Part shown: positions 36,138 to 46,577 of the stretch, one piece after another
How positions within the stretch are numbered: the first letter of the stretch is position 1
Layout: each line of letters opens with the position of its first letter
From: Legionella antarctica
Lineage (GTDB): Bacteria; Pseudomonadota; Gammaproteobacteria; Legionellales; Legionellaceae
Reading direction: 5' to 3'
DNA length: 64,000 nucleotides
NCBI RefSeq assembly: GCF_011764505.1
Contig: NZ_AP022839.1
Span: 1,719,001-1,783,000, forward strand
Translations under genes and position numbers: made by a program
The notes under the pieces: model-generated
The model's database searches: none
What the model saw: the letters and a program-made list of their open reading frames with translations, nothing else
Told to the model about the DNA's origin: nothing

Positions 36138-37647
36138 AGATTTTATTCTTGAACCAGGTCAATTAACCTTATCGTCTATTAAACAATCAGTGACTAGTCA
36201 GTTAAACATTACGCTTTCTGAAAAGGCATTTGAATTGATAGAAGCATCACATCAAACAGTTAAAAAAGTGCTGCAGGATAATAAAACCGTTTATGGTATC
36301 AACACGGGTTTTGGCTCTTTAGCAAATCAGACTATTTCCACAGAGCATTTAAAAGAACTCCAACGAAATATTGTTCTTTCTCATGCCTGCGGAACAGGTG
36401 AGCTGCTTTCTGATAAAGTTGTATCTCTTATTTTATTACTTAAAATCAATAATTTAGCTCAAGGTTATTCAGGTGTAAGACTGGAATTGATTAACGCTTT
36501 GTGCGCATTATATAACCATAGGGTCTATCCTTGTATTCCAGCGAAAGGTTCTGTAGGCGCATCAGGAGACCTGGTTCCTTTAGCGCATATGTCCTTGCCT
36601 TTACTCGGTGAGGGTGAAGTACGGCATCAAGGTAAAATTATTAGTGCTAAAGAAGGATTGGCGATTGCCGGGCTTGCTCCCTTAGAGCTTGAAGCCAAAG
36701 AAGGTTTAGCTCTTCTCAATGGGTTACAAGTCTCTACAGCAATTGCTCTAACCGCCTTATTCACGAGTGAAATCTTATTTGAAACTGGGGTTATATCAGG
36801 AGCATTGTCAGTAGATGCTGCTTGTGGTAGTGATGTTCCTTTTGACAACAGGATCCACCAGGTACGTGGTCATCGTGCTCAATGTGATGTGGCAAGGATG
36901 TACAGAGAGTTATTAAAAGGTAGCCAGATCAGGGAGTCTCATCGAACTTGTCTTCGAGTACAAGATCCTTACTCGTTACGCTGCCAACCCCAAATTATGG
37001 GTGCCGTATTGCACCAAATGCAATTTGTCAGTGATACACTCCAGGTAGAGGCAAATGCTATTTCTGATAATCCGTTGGTGTTCGCGGAGCAAGGTGAAAT
37101 TTTATCAGGCGGTAATTTTCATGGTGAAATAATTGCAATGGCTGCAGATAATCTGGCATTAGCCATCGCAGAAATGGGAGCAAATGCTGAGCGACGTATT
37201 GCCTTATTAATTGATAAAAATTTTAGTGGACTTCCTGCTTTTCTGGTTAAAGAGAGCGGCTTGAATTCAGGCTTTATGATAGCTCATGTAACCGCTGCCT
37301 CTTGTGCTAGTGATAATAAAGCATTGGCTCATCCACATTCCGTTGATAGCCTGCCAACATCTGCAAATCAGGAAGATCATGTGTCCATGGCAACCAGTGC
37401 GGCCAGACGTTTACATGAAATGAATGACAATGTTGCGACCATTCTGGCTATTGAATTATTAGCAGCTTGTCAGGGGTTAGAGTTTCATAAGCCATTAAAA
37501 ACCTCTCCTCTATTGCACGAAATTTACGATAAAGTTCGGACTAACGTTACATCATACGATCGTGATCGATATTTTGCGCCAGACATAGCAATTATAAAAC
37601 AGAATATTCTGGCCGCTGAATTTTCCAGCCCCAATTTAATGGGATGA
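36130..37647 (+). CDS. hutH: Histidine ammonia-lyase
   Basis: A 505-residue lyase that removes ammonia from histidine to give urocanate. The catalytic MIO group forms from Ala144-Ser145-Gly146 in GSVGASGDL. Tyr54 in YGINTGFG and the later [10 protein letters not shown] and SADQED-like segment ([11 protein letters not shown]) fit the family. The start at 36130 follows an AGGAGCAGG site within the end of hutU, so hutU and hutH are translationally coupled. The regulator hutC and the hutI and hutG steps are not in the window. Confidence 0.95.
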   Translation: MSEDFILEPGQLTLSSIKQSVTSQLNITLSEKAFELIEASHQTVKKVLQDNKTVYGINTGFGSLANQTISTEHLKELQRNIVLSHACGTGELLSDKVVSLILLLKINNLAQGYSGVRLELINALCALYNHRVYPCIPAKGSVGASGDLVPLAHMSLPLLGEGEVRHQGKIISAKEGLAIAGLAPLELEAKEGLALLNGLQVSTAIALTALFTSEILFETGVISGALSVDAACGSDVPFDNRIHQVRGHRAQCDVARMYRELLKGSQIRESHRTCLRVQDPYSLRCQPQIMGAVLHQMQFVSDTLQVEANAISDNPLVFAEQGEILSGGNFHGEIIAMAADNLALAIAEMGANAERRIALLIDKNFSGLPAFLVKESGLNSGFMIAHVTAASCASDNKALAHPHSVDSLPTSANQEDHVSMATSAARRLHEMNDNVATILAIELLAACQGLEFHKPLKTSPLLHEIYDKVRTNVTSYDRDRYFAPDIAIIKQNILAAEFSSPNLMG

Positions 37648-37670
37648 CCTTGGTAGATAAGGAGAAATAA

Positions 37671-39074
37671 ATGGATTTAAACACTGAATTTAAGGCCTTG
37701 CAAAAGGAACAGCAAATTAACTCATATCCCTCTTATGTTGAAAGAAAAAGATTGTTGCTTGCTCTTAAAAAAACACTGCAAAAGGATGCTTGTAGCTTAG
37801 CTGAGGCTATAAGTAAGGACTTTACCTACCGGGCAGCACAGGAAACTCTTTTTCTGGAGATTTTTCCAACCATAAAAGCGATCAATTTTTGTCTTAAGAA
37901 GTTAAAGCTCTGGATGAAGAAAAGATCACGGAATGTATCCTGGATGCTCGCTCCAGCCCGCGCATATTTACTCCCTCAACCATTAGGTATAGTGGGAATT
38001 ATGGTTCCCTGGAATTATCCTGTTTATTTGGCCTTGGTTCCTGCAGTTTATGCTTTATCTGCCGGTAATAGGGTAATGATTAAAATGTCAGAATTATCAC
38101 CTCATACCGCCAGGGCATTACAATCCATCATTCACTCTTGTTCACTTGAGCACTCAATTCAGGTTATTGATGGGGACGTAAATGTATCCAGACAGTTTGC
38201 CTCTCTTCCTTTTGGACATTTGTTTTTCACAGGCTCTACTTCTGTAGGAAAATCAGTCATGAGTACAGCAAGTAAACACCTTACTCCAATTACTTTAGAG
38301 TTGGGTGGTAAATCGCCAGCCCTTTTGACATCCTCTATGAAGATTAAATATTTCAAGCGTTTATTTATGGGTAAACTTTACAATGCAGGGCAAACTTGTA
38401 TTGCTCCAGACTATCTATTAATTCCAAAGTGTTGGGAAGAAAAGGTAGCAGAAGAATTCAAAAAATTTATTCAAATTCATTACCCTGATTTGATGAGTAA
38501 TGAGCATTATTCCAGCATTATTTCTGAAAAACACAAACAGCGTTTGTTAGCTTTAATCCAGGATGCACGAAATAAAGGAGCTGATGTCGTTGAGTTTGGC
38601 AAATTGGATCCAGCTAATAATAAATTGCCATTTTTTTTATTATTTGGAGTGACTCATGAGATGAAGGTGATGCAGGAAGAGATATTTGGGCCAATTTTAC
38701 CAGTTATATGTTATGAATCAGTAAAAGAGGCTGTGGAGTATATTAATTCCTATCCTAATCCCCTGGCTTTATATTATTTTGGTGAAGATGATAAAGAGAT
38801 AAGGTATATTCAAACTCAAACTCTTTCCGGTGCTTTAACTATTAATGATACCATTATGCACATTGCTGTTGATGATTTACCTTTTGGTGGGGTTGGTATG
38901 AGCGGCATGGGGGAATATCATGGTCAAGAAGGCTTTGATACTTTTTCAAAACTGAAACCAGTATTTGTACAAAGCCGATATTCAACAGTTTCATGGTTTT
39001 ATCCTCCTTATGGAAGATTATTGAATATGTTATTAGCTATAGTTGGTGGTATTAAAATTAAGAAGAACAGGTAG
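37671..39074 (+). CDS. Aldehyde dehydrogenase, class 3/coniferyl-aldehyde-like
   Basis: A 467-residue NAD(P)-dependent aldehyde dehydrogenase. Catalytic Cys243 lies in NAGQTCIAPDY and Glu210 in LELGGKSPAL; the NAD site includes VPWNYPVYL (about 113-121) and FTGSTSVGKSV (about 187-196). The length and absence of an N-terminal extension match class 3 or coniferyl-aldehyde enzymes. A hydrophobic C-terminus (LLNMLLAIVGGI then KIKKNR) may anchor it to the membrane, as in some fatty-aldehyde dehydrogenases. AAGGAG precedes the ATG and the gene is 23 bases from hutH. The substrate is unknown, and a link to histidine breakdown is not shown. Confidence 0.88.
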   Translation: MDLNTEFKALQKEQQINSYPSYVERKRLLLALKKTLQKDACSLAEAISKDFTYRAAQETLFLEIFPTIKAINFCLKKLKLWMKKRSRNVSWMLAPARAYLLPQPLGIVGIMVPWNYPVYLALVPAVYALSAGNRVMIKMSELSPHTARALQSIIHSCSLEHSIQVIDGDVNVSRQFASLPFGHLFFTGSTSVGKSVMSTASKHLTPITLELGGKSPALLTSSMKIKYFKRLFMGKLYNAGQTCIAPDYLLIPKCWEEKVAEEFKKFIQIHYPDLMSNEHYSSIISEKHKQRLLALIQDARNKGADVVEFGKLDPANNKLPFFLLFGVTHEMKVMQEEIFGPILPVICYESVKEAVEYINSYPNPLALYYFGEDDKEIRYIQTQTLSGALTINDTIMHIAVDDLPFGGVGMSGMGEYHGQEGFDTFSKLKPVFVQSRYSTVSWFYPPYGRLLNMLLAIVGGIKIKKNR

Positions 39075-39210
39075 TTTCTAGGGATCTTCTAAGTTAGCAC
39101 TGTGACTGACTGTGGGAGTCTTTATTTTTGTTAAGGATAAGTCGGTTATAGACAAATTGATAAAATATGTGATTATTATGCTGTTTAACGTTAAACTTTT
39201 GTAGAATTAT

Positions 39211-39642
39211 ATGAGTGTTGAAATTTATACTGATGGTGCGTGTAAGGGTAATCCCGGTCCTGGAGGATGGGGAGTATTGCTGCGTTATAATGGTAAGGAA
39301 AAAACCATGCACGGCGGTGAGCCTCATACCACTAATAATCGCATGGAGTTAATGGCCGCGATTAAAGGTCTTGAATCATTAAGTCGTCCTTGTGACGTTG
39401 ATCTATATACCGATTCCCAGTACTTAAAAAAAGGGATGATGGAATGGTTACGTGGATGGAAAAATAATGGCTGGCGTAACGCTAAAAAGGAACCAGTTAA
39501 AAATGTAGATCTTTGGAAAATTCTGGATCATTTGGCTTCCATTCATCAAATTAAATGGCATTGGGTTAAAGGTCATTCGGGTCATGTGGAAAATGATTTG
39601 GTTGATGCTTTAGCAAATCAAGGTATAGAAGAATTAATATAA
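39211..39642 (+). CDS. rnhA: Ribonuclease HI
   Basis: A 143-residue RNase HI. The four catalytic acids are in [33 protein letters not shown] and ENDLVDALA, with the histidine loop KGHSGHVE. It degrades RNA in RNA-DNA hybrids. The basic protrusion ([20 protein letters not shown]) typical of E. coli-type enzymes is present. dnaQ starts 12 bases later, the common rnhA-dnaQ pair. No strong ribosome site precedes the ATG. Confidence 0.96.
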   Translation: MSVEIYTDGACKGNPGPGGWGVLLRYNGKEKTMHGGEPHTTNNRMELMAAIKGLESLSRPCDVDLYTDSQYLKKGMMEWLRGWKNNGWRNAKKEPVKNVDLWKILDHLASIHQIKWHWVKGHSGHVENDLVDALANQGIEELI

Positions 39643-39654
39643 GTTGAGCTAAAG

Positions 39655-40374
39655 ATGATTCGACAAATTATTTTAGATACAGAAACTACAGGTATAGGCC
39701 CTGAGCAAGGACATAGAGTAATTGAAATTGGTTGCGTTGAGTTAATTGATAGAAAATTAACTGGGAAGCATTACCATGTTTACCTTAATCCACAACGTCT
39801 GGTAGACGAAGGTGCCTTTCGTGTTCATGGAATCAGTTCTGATTTTTTACAAGACAAACCTTTATTTGAAGATATAGTTTCCGAGTTTTTACAATTCGTC
39901 GGTGGTGCCGAGCTAATTATTCATAACGCGCCGTTTGATGTGGGATTTCTTAATTCTGAGCTCAAACATGCAAAGTGGAAGAAAAAATTAGAAGAGTATT
40001 GTGATATCTTTGATACCTTAACCCTTGCGCGTGAAAAGCACCCAGGACAACGAAATAGCCTGGATGCTTTATGTAAACGCTATGATGTAGACAATTCTAA
40101 CCGCCAGCTTCATGGTGCTTTACTTGATGCGGAAATCCTGGCTTTTGTCTATTTGGCTATGACTGGGGGACAATCCAGCTTCTTTTCTGAGGTGGAATCT
40201 GCTTCCAGTAATTTAAAAATCAAAACCCATGAAGTTAATGCACTATGCCTGGCTAATCCAGTTGTATTAAAGGCAAGTGAAGAGGAGTTGACTCAGCACC
40301 TGGAGTTTGTCCAATTTCTTGCGAAAAAGTCAGGAATAAATCACTGGGAAGAACCCGTTACTGAACAGGTCTAG
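39655..40374 (+). CDS. dnaQ: DNA polymerase III epsilon subunit
   Basis: A 239-residue proofreading exonuclease. The DEDDh motifs are DTETTG (residues 8-13, Exo I), NAPFDVGFL (about 97-105, Exo II) and HGALLDAEI (about 160-168, Exo III, with His and Asp). After the exonuclease domain a short linker leads to a C-terminal helix that binds the alpha subunit. It removes misincorporated bases during replication. It follows rnhA on the same strand. Confidence 0.95.
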   Translation: MIRQIILDTETTGIGPEQGHRVIEIGCVELIDRKLTGKHYHVYLNPQRLVDEGAFRVHGISSDFLQDKPLFEDIVSEFLQFVGGAELIIHNAPFDVGFLNSELKHAKWKKKLEEYCDIFDTLTLAREKHPGQRNSLDALCKRYDVDNSNRQLHGALLDAEILAFVYLAMTGGQSSFFSEVESASSNLKIKTHEVNALCLANPVVLKASEEELTQHLEFVQFLAKKSGINHWEEPVTEQV

Positions 40375-40586
40375 TGATACTAAAGGTTTGACCCGGCACG
40401 CTTACACATCGGCCCGTAGGGATTTGGTATTTATTTGATCTATTTTTTCTACACTCTGTTATTTTTTGAGGTTTGCCAGACAACGGAAAGCGGGTTTAAT
40501 TTAATATCGGAGATTTATTCATTGTATTATATACCGATAACATTGCTTAACCTGTTCAATTTTATACAAACAATCATTTAATGGTC

Positions 40587-40611
40587 CATCGGTAGTGTCA
40601 AACTACCGATG
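40587..40611. terminator. Strong hairpin downstream of dnaQ and of the convergent secreted-protein gene
   Basis: CATCGGTAGT and ACTACCGATG pair perfectly (10 bp) around GTCAA. No T-run follows on either strand, so it is a structure between convergent genes rather than a classic terminator. The 270-base gap holds no other recognisable feature. Confidence 0.45.
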
Positions 40612-40648
40612 AGATTAATGGATTACCTCGATATAGTGTTCCGCTGGA

Positions 40649-41035
40649 TTAACTCTTTTGAACTAAATATTTTTCAGCGAAATCCCTGCCAATACATTCA
40701 CCTAATGTTCTACCCCAAGTACCAGCAGTTTCACTGTTTATCTTGTCTGGAATGCTAGAGTATATCTGATCCTGGCATTTCTTCGCACTATCAGGAATTA
40801 AAGACACACATTTCTCATAGGTCATTTGAATTTCATCAAAGCGTTTTTTTAAATCAGCGTCTTGTATAAAGCCTTTACAAATTAGATCGGGCAACATTGG
40901 AGTCATAGTATTTAACCAATTGTCCTTAGGCATCTCAGTTTGAGTGGTGGTGCCGGAAGTTTCAGCATTTGAAATAAACGGTACAAAGGCACTACTTAGT
41001 GCAATTGCTGTTGCTATAAGAAATTTCCTTGACAT
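40649..41035 (-). CDS. Small secreted protein of unknown function
   Basis: A 128-residue protein with a clear signal peptide (MSRKFLIATAIALSSAFVPFISNA, cleavage near 24). The mature part is mainly helical and has four cysteines (in LICKGF, YEKCVSL, AKKCQDQ and LGECIGR), which could form two disulfides. I do not recognise a family. It stands alone, convergent with dnaQ. A Sec-exported periplasmic protein or a Lsp substrate is possible; there is no evidence for either. Confidence 0.7.
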   Translation of the reverse strand: MSRKFLIATAIALSSAFVPFISNAETSGTTTQTEMPKDNWLNTMTPMLPDLICKGFIQDADLKKRFDEIQMTYEKCVSLIPDSAKKCQDQIYSSIPDKINSETAGTWGRTLGECIGRDFAEKYLVQKS

Positions 41036-41241
41036 GATGAATTATCCTTATTTTTGTTATCTATTAAATAGTAGAACAATAAATTGCAAATTGCCTTCAA
41101 ATGATTAATTTGTATGGTGATTTTTATGAAATTTTCAGTCTCAAAAAGGTAGTTTCCAATGCATCAATAAAGTACAGATTGTTTGATTTGTTCAAAATTT
41201 AAACTAAAATCAGAGTGAGAAGGAATAAACTAGGAATAATT

Positions 41242-41715
41242 ATGGAAAAGTCCAATTTGTACTTAATGCTCTTATCTCGCATTTCAGTAATATTATTTTC
41301 TGTTATGTTCTTTAGCACAGGTTATGCTGCCGGAAATACATTTATCTTTAATCCAAACACGCTTTCCTGGAAAGCAATTAATGCAAATGGGAAGGTCGTG
41401 AGGACAGGCAGAGGTTCCGGAGGAAGGCATTATTGTCCCGATGTTCGTCGAGGATGCAAAACACCTTCAGGGGTTTTCAGAATTATTAGTAAGGGCGGTT
41501 CAGGCTGTCGTTCCAGCCGTTATCCCCTGGGAAGAGGCGGAGCTCCGATGCCTTATTGTATGTTTTTTAGCAAATACTATGCAATTCATGGCTCTTATGA
41601 TTTACCTCGCCATAATGCAAGTCATGGCTGTGTACGGGTATCTCCCGGTGATGCTAAATGGCTAAGCCATAATTTTATGCGAATAGGAACCAAAGTTATT
41701 ATCAAATCTTATTAA
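41242..41715 (+). CDS. L,D-transpeptidase (YkuD domain)
   Basis: A 157-residue exported enzyme with a signal peptide (residues 1-29, ending STGYA) and a YkuD domain. The catalytic motif is His116 (HGSYDLP) and Cys130 in NASHGCVRVS. It lacks a LysM domain and an obvious lipobox. Such enzymes form 3-3 peptide cross-links or attach proteins to peptidoglycan. The domain is compact compared with E. coli LdtA-E. The start at 41242 has AGGAAT upstream; the frame extends a further nine codons without support. Confidence 0.85.
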   Translation: MEKSNLYLMLLSRISVILFSVMFFSTGYAAGNTFIFNPNTLSWKAINANGKVVRTGRGSGGRHYCPDVRRGCKTPSGVFRIISKGGSGCRSSRYPLGRGGAPMPYCMFFSKYYAIHGSYDLPRHNASHGCVRVSPGDAKWLSHNFMRIGTKVIIKSY

Positions 41716-41742
41716 TTAAACCATTGCAGTACTTCCGTCGGT

Positions 41743-41777
41743 AAAACACACTATGAAAGGATTTTATAGTGTGTTTT
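41743..41777. terminator. Bidirectional terminator
   Basis: AAAACACACTAT pairs with ATAGTGTGTTTT (12 bp) around an 11-base loop. T-rich sequence follows on the plus strand (TTTTATTT) and A-runs precede it, so it can end both the plus-strand L,D-transpeptidase transcript and the minus-strand erpA transcript. Confidence 0.8.
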
Positions 41778-41779
41778 AT

Positions 41780-42172
41780 TTACAAATCATCCTCATCATC
41801 CATACTAAATGATGAACCACATCCACAGGTGGTTTTTGCATTAGGATTACGAATGACAAATTGTTCGCCTTGTATCCCCTTGATATAATCAATTTCTGCA
41901 TCTTGTAAATATTGATAGCTTATTGAGTCAATAAGCAGTTTTACTGTTGCTTTATTATCAGTACAAAGTTGTTCAACAATCGTGTCATCATCGTTGACTT
42001 CTTCATCAAAACTAAAACCGTACTGAAAACCAGAACAGCCGCCGCCAGTTACTGACACACGTAGATTAAGATTCAAATTATCTTCTTCTCTAATCAGCTC
42101 TGCTACCTTATCGGCAGCACTGACAGAAAAAGAGATATTGGTGGTAGATGGAGATATATCAATAGCAGCCAT
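41780..42172 (-). CDS. erpA: Iron-sulfur cluster insertion protein ErpA
   Basis: A 130-residue A-type Fe-S carrier. The cluster cysteines are in [10 protein letters not shown] and TTCGCGSSF (C-x-C near the end). It passes iron-sulfur clusters to apo-enzymes, including isoprenoid-synthesis proteins. The start at 42172 follows GGAG; a longer frame to 42199 has no such site. The family is ErpA rather than IscA or SufA, judging by the aspartate/asparagine-rich [10 protein letters not shown] loop. The gene is not near isc or suf genes here. Confidence 0.9.
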   Translation of the reverse strand: MAAIDISPSTTNISFSVSAADKVAELIREEDNLNLNLRVSVTGGGCSGFQYGFSFDEEVNDDDTIVEQLCTDNKATVKLLIDSISYQYLQDAEIDYIKGIQGEQFVIRNPNAKTTCGCGSSFSMDDEDDL

Positions 42173-42282
42173 AATCAACTCCGGTTTATAATAGTACAAG
42201 TGTTAGCTTTACACACATTCTATTTTAATTATATACTTTTCGAGGCTAAAAACCTTATTTTTGTCCGCTGAAGTATAACAAA

Positions 42283-43368
42283 TTATCTAATGATTTGTTC
42301 TATAGTTGCACCACCCAGACATTGGTTTTTATCATAAAAAACCACATATTGCCCTGGAGTTATAGCCCTTTGTGGGCTTGAAAACATCACATAATGTTGA
42401 TCTTTATCTATTGGAGAGATCATGCATGCCTGTTCTGTCTGTCTATATCTTGTTTTAGCATAACAGGTTAGAGGTAAGTTATCGTTACAATCGGCCAGCC
42501 AATGTATCGGCCTGCAGATGAGACCTTGAGCATAGAGCATTGGATGGTGACTACCCTGAGCGATATACAGAGTATTGGATGACACCTCTTTATCTACCAC
42601 ATACCAAGGCTCATCAGTTGAATGTTGTAAACCACCAATACCTAAACCTTGGCGTTGACCCAGCGTGTAAAACATTAAGCCATCATGTCTTCCCAGTATC
42701 TCTCCATTCATATTTTTGATCTCACCAGGTTTGGCAAGAATAAATTCTTTTAAAAAGGACTTAAATCTCTTTTCACCGATAAAACAGATGCCTGTAGAAT
42801 CTTTTTTTGCGTGTGTAACCAAACCAAGTTCTTTAGCAAATTCTCTAACCTGTGACTTATTATAATCTCCGATTGGAAATAAAGTTCTTGCCAGTGCTGC
42901 TGTCTCTACAGCATGAAGAAAGTATGTTTGATCTTTGTCCCTGTCTTTTGCCTTATACAAATAGCCAATATCTCCAGCAATTTTATTTTTAGCATAATGT
43001 CCTGTGGCTATATAGTCTGCGCCAAGTGTTAAAGCATGCTTTAAAAAAGCATTGAATTTGATTTCTTTATTGCATAATACATCTGGATTAGGAGTCCTTC
43101 CCCTTTCATACTCACTTAAAAAATGAGCGAACACTCGTTCCCAGTATTGCTCTGAAAAATTGACACTGTGAAGAGGTATTCTTAATTGATTACATACAGC
43201 CTGGGCATCAGCCAAATCCTGGGCTGCAGGACAAAATCCGTCTGCATCATCTTGTTCCCAGTTTTTCATAAACAAGCCCTCAACCTGGTAACCTTGTTCT
43301 TTTAATAACCAGGCTGCAACTGATGAGTCAACTCCACCAGACATACCAACAATAACTTTAGTTTTCAT
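42283..43368 (-). CDS. mnmA: tRNA 2-thiouridylase
   Basis: A 361-residue enzyme that adds sulfur to U34 of tRNA-Lys, Glu and Gln. The PP-loop motif is [12 protein letters not shown] (about 7-18). The two reaction cysteines are in [10 protein letters not shown] and [12 protein letters not shown]. The [12 protein letters not shown] loop and the C-terminal beta-domain complete the protein. The start at 43368 was chosen over 43398 because it begins with the conserved [11 protein letters not shown]; the ribosome site is weak. Confidence 0.95.
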   Translation of the reverse strand: MKTKVIVGMSGGVDSSVAAWLLKEQGYQVEGLFMKNWEQDDADGFCPAAQDLADAQAVCNQLRIPLHSVNFSEQYWERVFAHFLSEYERGRTPNPDVLCNKEIKFNAFLKHALTLGADYIATGHYAKNKIAGDIGYLYKAKDRDKDQTYFLHAVETAALARTLFPIGDYNKSQVREFAKELGLVTHAKKDSTGICFIGEKRFKSFLKEFILAKPGEIKNMNGEILGRHDGLMFYTLGQRQGLGIGGLQHSTDEPWYVVDKEVSSNTLYIAQGSHHPMLYAQGLICRPIHWLADCNDNLPLTCYAKTRYRQTEQACMISPIDKDQHYVMFSSPQRAITPGQYVVFYDKNQCLGGATIEQIIR

Positions 43369-43602
43369 AAGTAATGATACCGATGTAAAAAAATGCAAAA
43401 AGTAACTGCAGATTGTGCATTATCTCATAGAATTAGAAAAAGGAGGAGTGCTGCTTTTATTGATGATTCAGAATCCAGGTTTGGGAGCTCGATAAACTGG
43501 GCAATAAAACCCAGTAATCAACATTGTTTGGTAAAGTAGATTCAATCTGTTGCTTAACAAGAACTCCGCAATCCTGTTTAAAAGAATACTTACCAAACAT
43601 TA

Positions 43603-44268
43603 TTATGACGGGATGACGGCATAACGTCGCATTATGTTCTCTGCCCTTAAACCACCAGCTCCTATGCCGCCCGGGACACCTACATTGGTTAATGATCCGT
43701 TACCCGTATCAAATACTGGAGCAATCGCTGCATTTACTCCCCATGCTGTGGCAGATGCAGCTATAGGGGCGGCTGGTACCCCGGAACCAGATACAATCAG
43801 TGCTAAATTTGCATAAGGAGTTGTAGGGGGTAGATAAGTGATGGCAGCAGTAGCAGTGAGGGAAGGAACCGTCGTTGTATTAACTGAATCATATACAATA
43901 GTTGAGATAGTTCCAATCGTAGTTTTAAGGGGGGTTACTTCTACCGAAGAAATTCCCGTACAAACAGTAGCACTATGAATTGCCGAAGAAGACCATTTTA
44001 CAACAGCTGTTCCATTATAAATAACGGTCGATATGGTTGAACATGGACCGGTAGAATCAGATACAACAACTGAAATACTGGATGCTGATGTTCCAATATT
44101 ACCTGTTGTAGAGGCATTTCCTAAACTGTTGATTATAACTAACTGTCCACTTGTAACGGGGACTGCAAAAGGGGTTCCCCATAGCCCCATTAAAGCAATT
44201 GTGAGGGTTGAACGCAGAAAAAGATGTTTACTGGTATTATTGTTCGTGTTTTTGTTTATTAATTCCAT
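43603..44268 (-). CDS. Secreted Ser/Thr-rich protein of unknown function
   Basis: A 221-residue protein with a basic N-terminus and a signal peptide (about 18-40, LTIALMGLWGTPFAVP). The mature part is very rich in Ser, Thr, Val, Ala and Ile, with short beta-strands (SISVVVSDS, AVVKWSSSAIHSATVC) and two cysteines. Residues about 150-175 form an Ala/Pro-rich hydrophobic stretch. No family is recognised; it could be an adhesin-like or cell-envelope protein, or a type II secretion substrate. It lies 120 bases from the IS4-family element. Confidence 0.6.
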   Translation of the reverse strand: MELINKNTNNNTSKHLFLRSTLTIALMGLWGTPFAVPVTSGQLVIINSLGNASTTGNIGTSASSISVVVSDSTGPCSTISTVIYNGTAVVKWSSSAIHSATVCTGISSVEVTPLKTTIGTISTIVYDSVNTTTVPSLTATAAITYLPPTTPYANLALIVSGSGVPAAPIAASATAWGVNAAIAPVFDTGNGSLTNVGVPGGIGAGGLRAENIMRRYAVIPS

Positions 44269-44390
44269 AGTTAAAGTTCCTTTTTATATTATGAATTAAA
44301 ATAATATCATACATTCAGTAAATACCACTTGTTCGCAAAGGGTGACAACATTTCATAATGTCAGAATACTCAAATGCGACTGATATTAAC

Positions 44391-46003
44391 TAGGGTCTGT
44401 TGACATTTCACCTGCCGTCTACGTGCCGCGGCTTGTCCCTGTCTCTTGATCACATTTTATCCATGTAGATGCTTTGAGCGATTAGAAATCCTTCTATTCG
44501 CTCATTCAATTTAAACCAACCGTTCCAAATAGTTGACCATGCCGCTTTACCAGTTCTCTTGGAGTTGGTCCATCCACCAAGTTTGTCAATTGCTTTGAAT
44601 GCCCAGTATGCATCAGGAGTTTGAGATGGAAACTCCGTTTTCTCCACCGTTTTCCATAAAACCCTCCATTCAACCTCGCTCAATAACTCATCACAAGGAA
44701 CACAAACATGTTCCGCATCCAGGAGTTGAGAGTCTGGCTCAAAATACTCTTTGAGTTGAAGTAATCTAATGGCTAAAAAAGATAGAATGACTATCATTTT
44801 TTCTAAATTATCAGCAGATTGCATTCGTAAAAGTTCTACGTTTGTTCCGGATTTCCATGCTTTATGAAAGTCCTCGATACGCCACCTGAGTTCATAATAT
44901 CGGATCACTTTCCTTGCTTGTTCAAAAGAGAAAATAGCTTCTGTCGTTATTAATATCCACTCCAAAATAGCTTCTGTTTGAGGATGTGTTTCAGTGGCAT
45001 ATACTACATTCACTGAGACGGGCTTTAATGGTTCTTCTCCATTTCTGCGCTCGGGCGGTTGCAGACTTACTTTGACTGCCTTTATCATTAATTCAACTTG
45101 ACGTTTTGGTCGATTCGCTTTTTGGGCTACATCAATCGAGTAATTCCCTAAAACAGGCTGCTCTGATAAATAAGTGAATAGCATCCCTGAGAGGCCATTA
45201 AGCCTGCGATTATGACAAGCCCTAACCACAAAACGTTGATGATGTTCCGTTTTATATTGAATATATTCATAAACATCAGCATCCCTATCACATACCGATA
45301 TAGTGTCGGCCATTTTTTCTGAAAGTCGCTGTTCCAGTTCATGGGTATTTTGCTCCCATTTATAACTTTCTTTATCTTTATAGGGGCGTTTATTTCTTTG
45401 GGTACTTTTCCATAGGCAGTTGAATTACGACACCAGCGGTTTTGAGCTATCAAACCAATCGTCTTTTCTGTTGCGGCATCCATTAATATCGTTGAATGGA
45501 CTTGATATCCTTTCGCTTTAGCATGTGGATTGTTACTGGTATAACCAAGTTGTTTACTTAATTCATGGCTATAGACCAGACTTGTCGCATCTTCTATTGC
45601 TAACAATAGCTCATGTGATTTAGCTAATTGCCCAGTCACATCATAACCCCCTGATGCAATTTGACTCGCTTTAACTCGATGATTACGTAAGATACGATAG
45701 CCACCCTCAACTAACGCTTCATCTCCTAAACTACTTTGCGAAAGACTACTGCCACTCCAACTCGATAATTGATTCCCTATTTGAACTAGACGTTTTGTCA
45801 ATCGTTTATCGCCTAGCTCAATACCACCAAATAATGCCTCTGACCATACACTAGAATCGCTTAATGACGAATTCATAAAACTCACCTTATTTAAAAATAA
45901 TAAGGTGAATTTGATCATTATTTCTTCTTACATACAAGATGTGTAGAAGATTCAGGGACAAGCCGCGGCACGTAGGCGGCAGGTGAATTGTCAACAGACC
46001 CTA
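44391..46003 (-). mobile_element. IS4-family insertion sequence with 51-bp terminal repeats
   Basis: A 1613-bp element with 51-bp inverted repeats (44391-44441 and 45953-46003) that start TAGGGTCTGTTGACA and differ at two positions. The transposase is on the minus strand and is frameshifted. The inner parts of the repeats contain the CCGCGGCACGTAGG core that also occurs at 1861-1875. Only TA or CTA is repeated at the junctions, so the target duplication is unclear. The element lies between the secreted-protein gene and the DUF177 gene. Confidence 0.88.
44450..45876 (-). pseudogene. IS4-family (Tn5-like) transposase, frameshifted
   Basis: Two minus-strand frames together give one transposase. 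The N-terminal part (45876 down to about 45430) has the Tn5-like DNA-binding domain (LGDKRLTKRLVQIGNQ, GYRILRNHRV) and the first aspartate in LAIEDATSL. The C-terminal part (about 45425 down to 44450) has CDRDADVYEYI with the second aspartate and the YREK-type motif YYELRWRIEDFHKAWK with the glutamate. The frames must switch near 45415-45432, where neither frame is open throughout, and no slippery sequence is visible. A small insertion or deletion is the simplest explanation. The copy is probably inactive unless helped in trans. Confidence 0.85.
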
Positions 46004-46062
46004 ATCAATTTGATAATTATTATAAATTCTTGGATAATGCCGTATTTTTGGATGTCTGAAGT

Positions 46063-46491
46063 ATGCTTCACTTACCAGAACTCGTTAAGCAGGGTCAACA
46101 CACAAAGCTACTTACCGTAAAGGATCGCTTACCTTTTTTTCTTATAGCACCATGCGAAATAACTGTAAGCTATCATGTAGAAGCTAAAGATGATTGCTAT
46201 CTAATATATCTCAAAGTGTCAGGTAGTCTCACCAGCCTTTGCCAGAGATGCATGCAGGATTTCCCCACCTCCTATGAAAATCATACAGTTATTGCTGTTT
46301 GTCGCACTGATGAAAGGGCTGAACAGATGTTAGGGCTATACGAATGTATCGTTTCAACAAACTGGCTGGTAGATCTTGAAGAGCTGATTGTCGATGAGTT
46401 GCATCTATATGCTCCTCAGTTTCACCCTGATATTAACGATTGTGATAGTGAAGTAAATCAATTTTTAACAGAAAAAAATGATTCTTATTGA
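46063..46491 (+). CDS. YceD/DUF177 family protein
   Basis: A 142-residue member of DUF177 (YceD/YlbN), a short protein found beside rpmF in nearly all bacteria. Its proposed role is in 23S rRNA and 50S assembly, with evidence from other organisms. Two cysteine pairs are visible around [12 protein letters not shown], typical of the family, and an acidic end follows. The ATG at 46063 is used. rpmF starts about 87 bases after its stop. It is the first gene of the fatty-acid run. Confidence 0.88.
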   Translation: MLHLPELVKQGQHTKLLTVKDRLPFFLIAPCEITVSYHVEAKDDCYLIYLKVSGSLTSLCQRCMQDFPTSYENHTVIAVCRTDERAEQMLGLYECIVSTNWLVDLEELIVDELHLYAPQFHPDINDCDSEVNQFLTEKNDSY

Positions 46492-46577
46492 TATTTTGTG
46501 CAATTAACACTTGGATTGGTGTTAAAATATCGGTAATATTCCCGCTTTATGAATGCAAATTGTTTAGGAGTAATACA

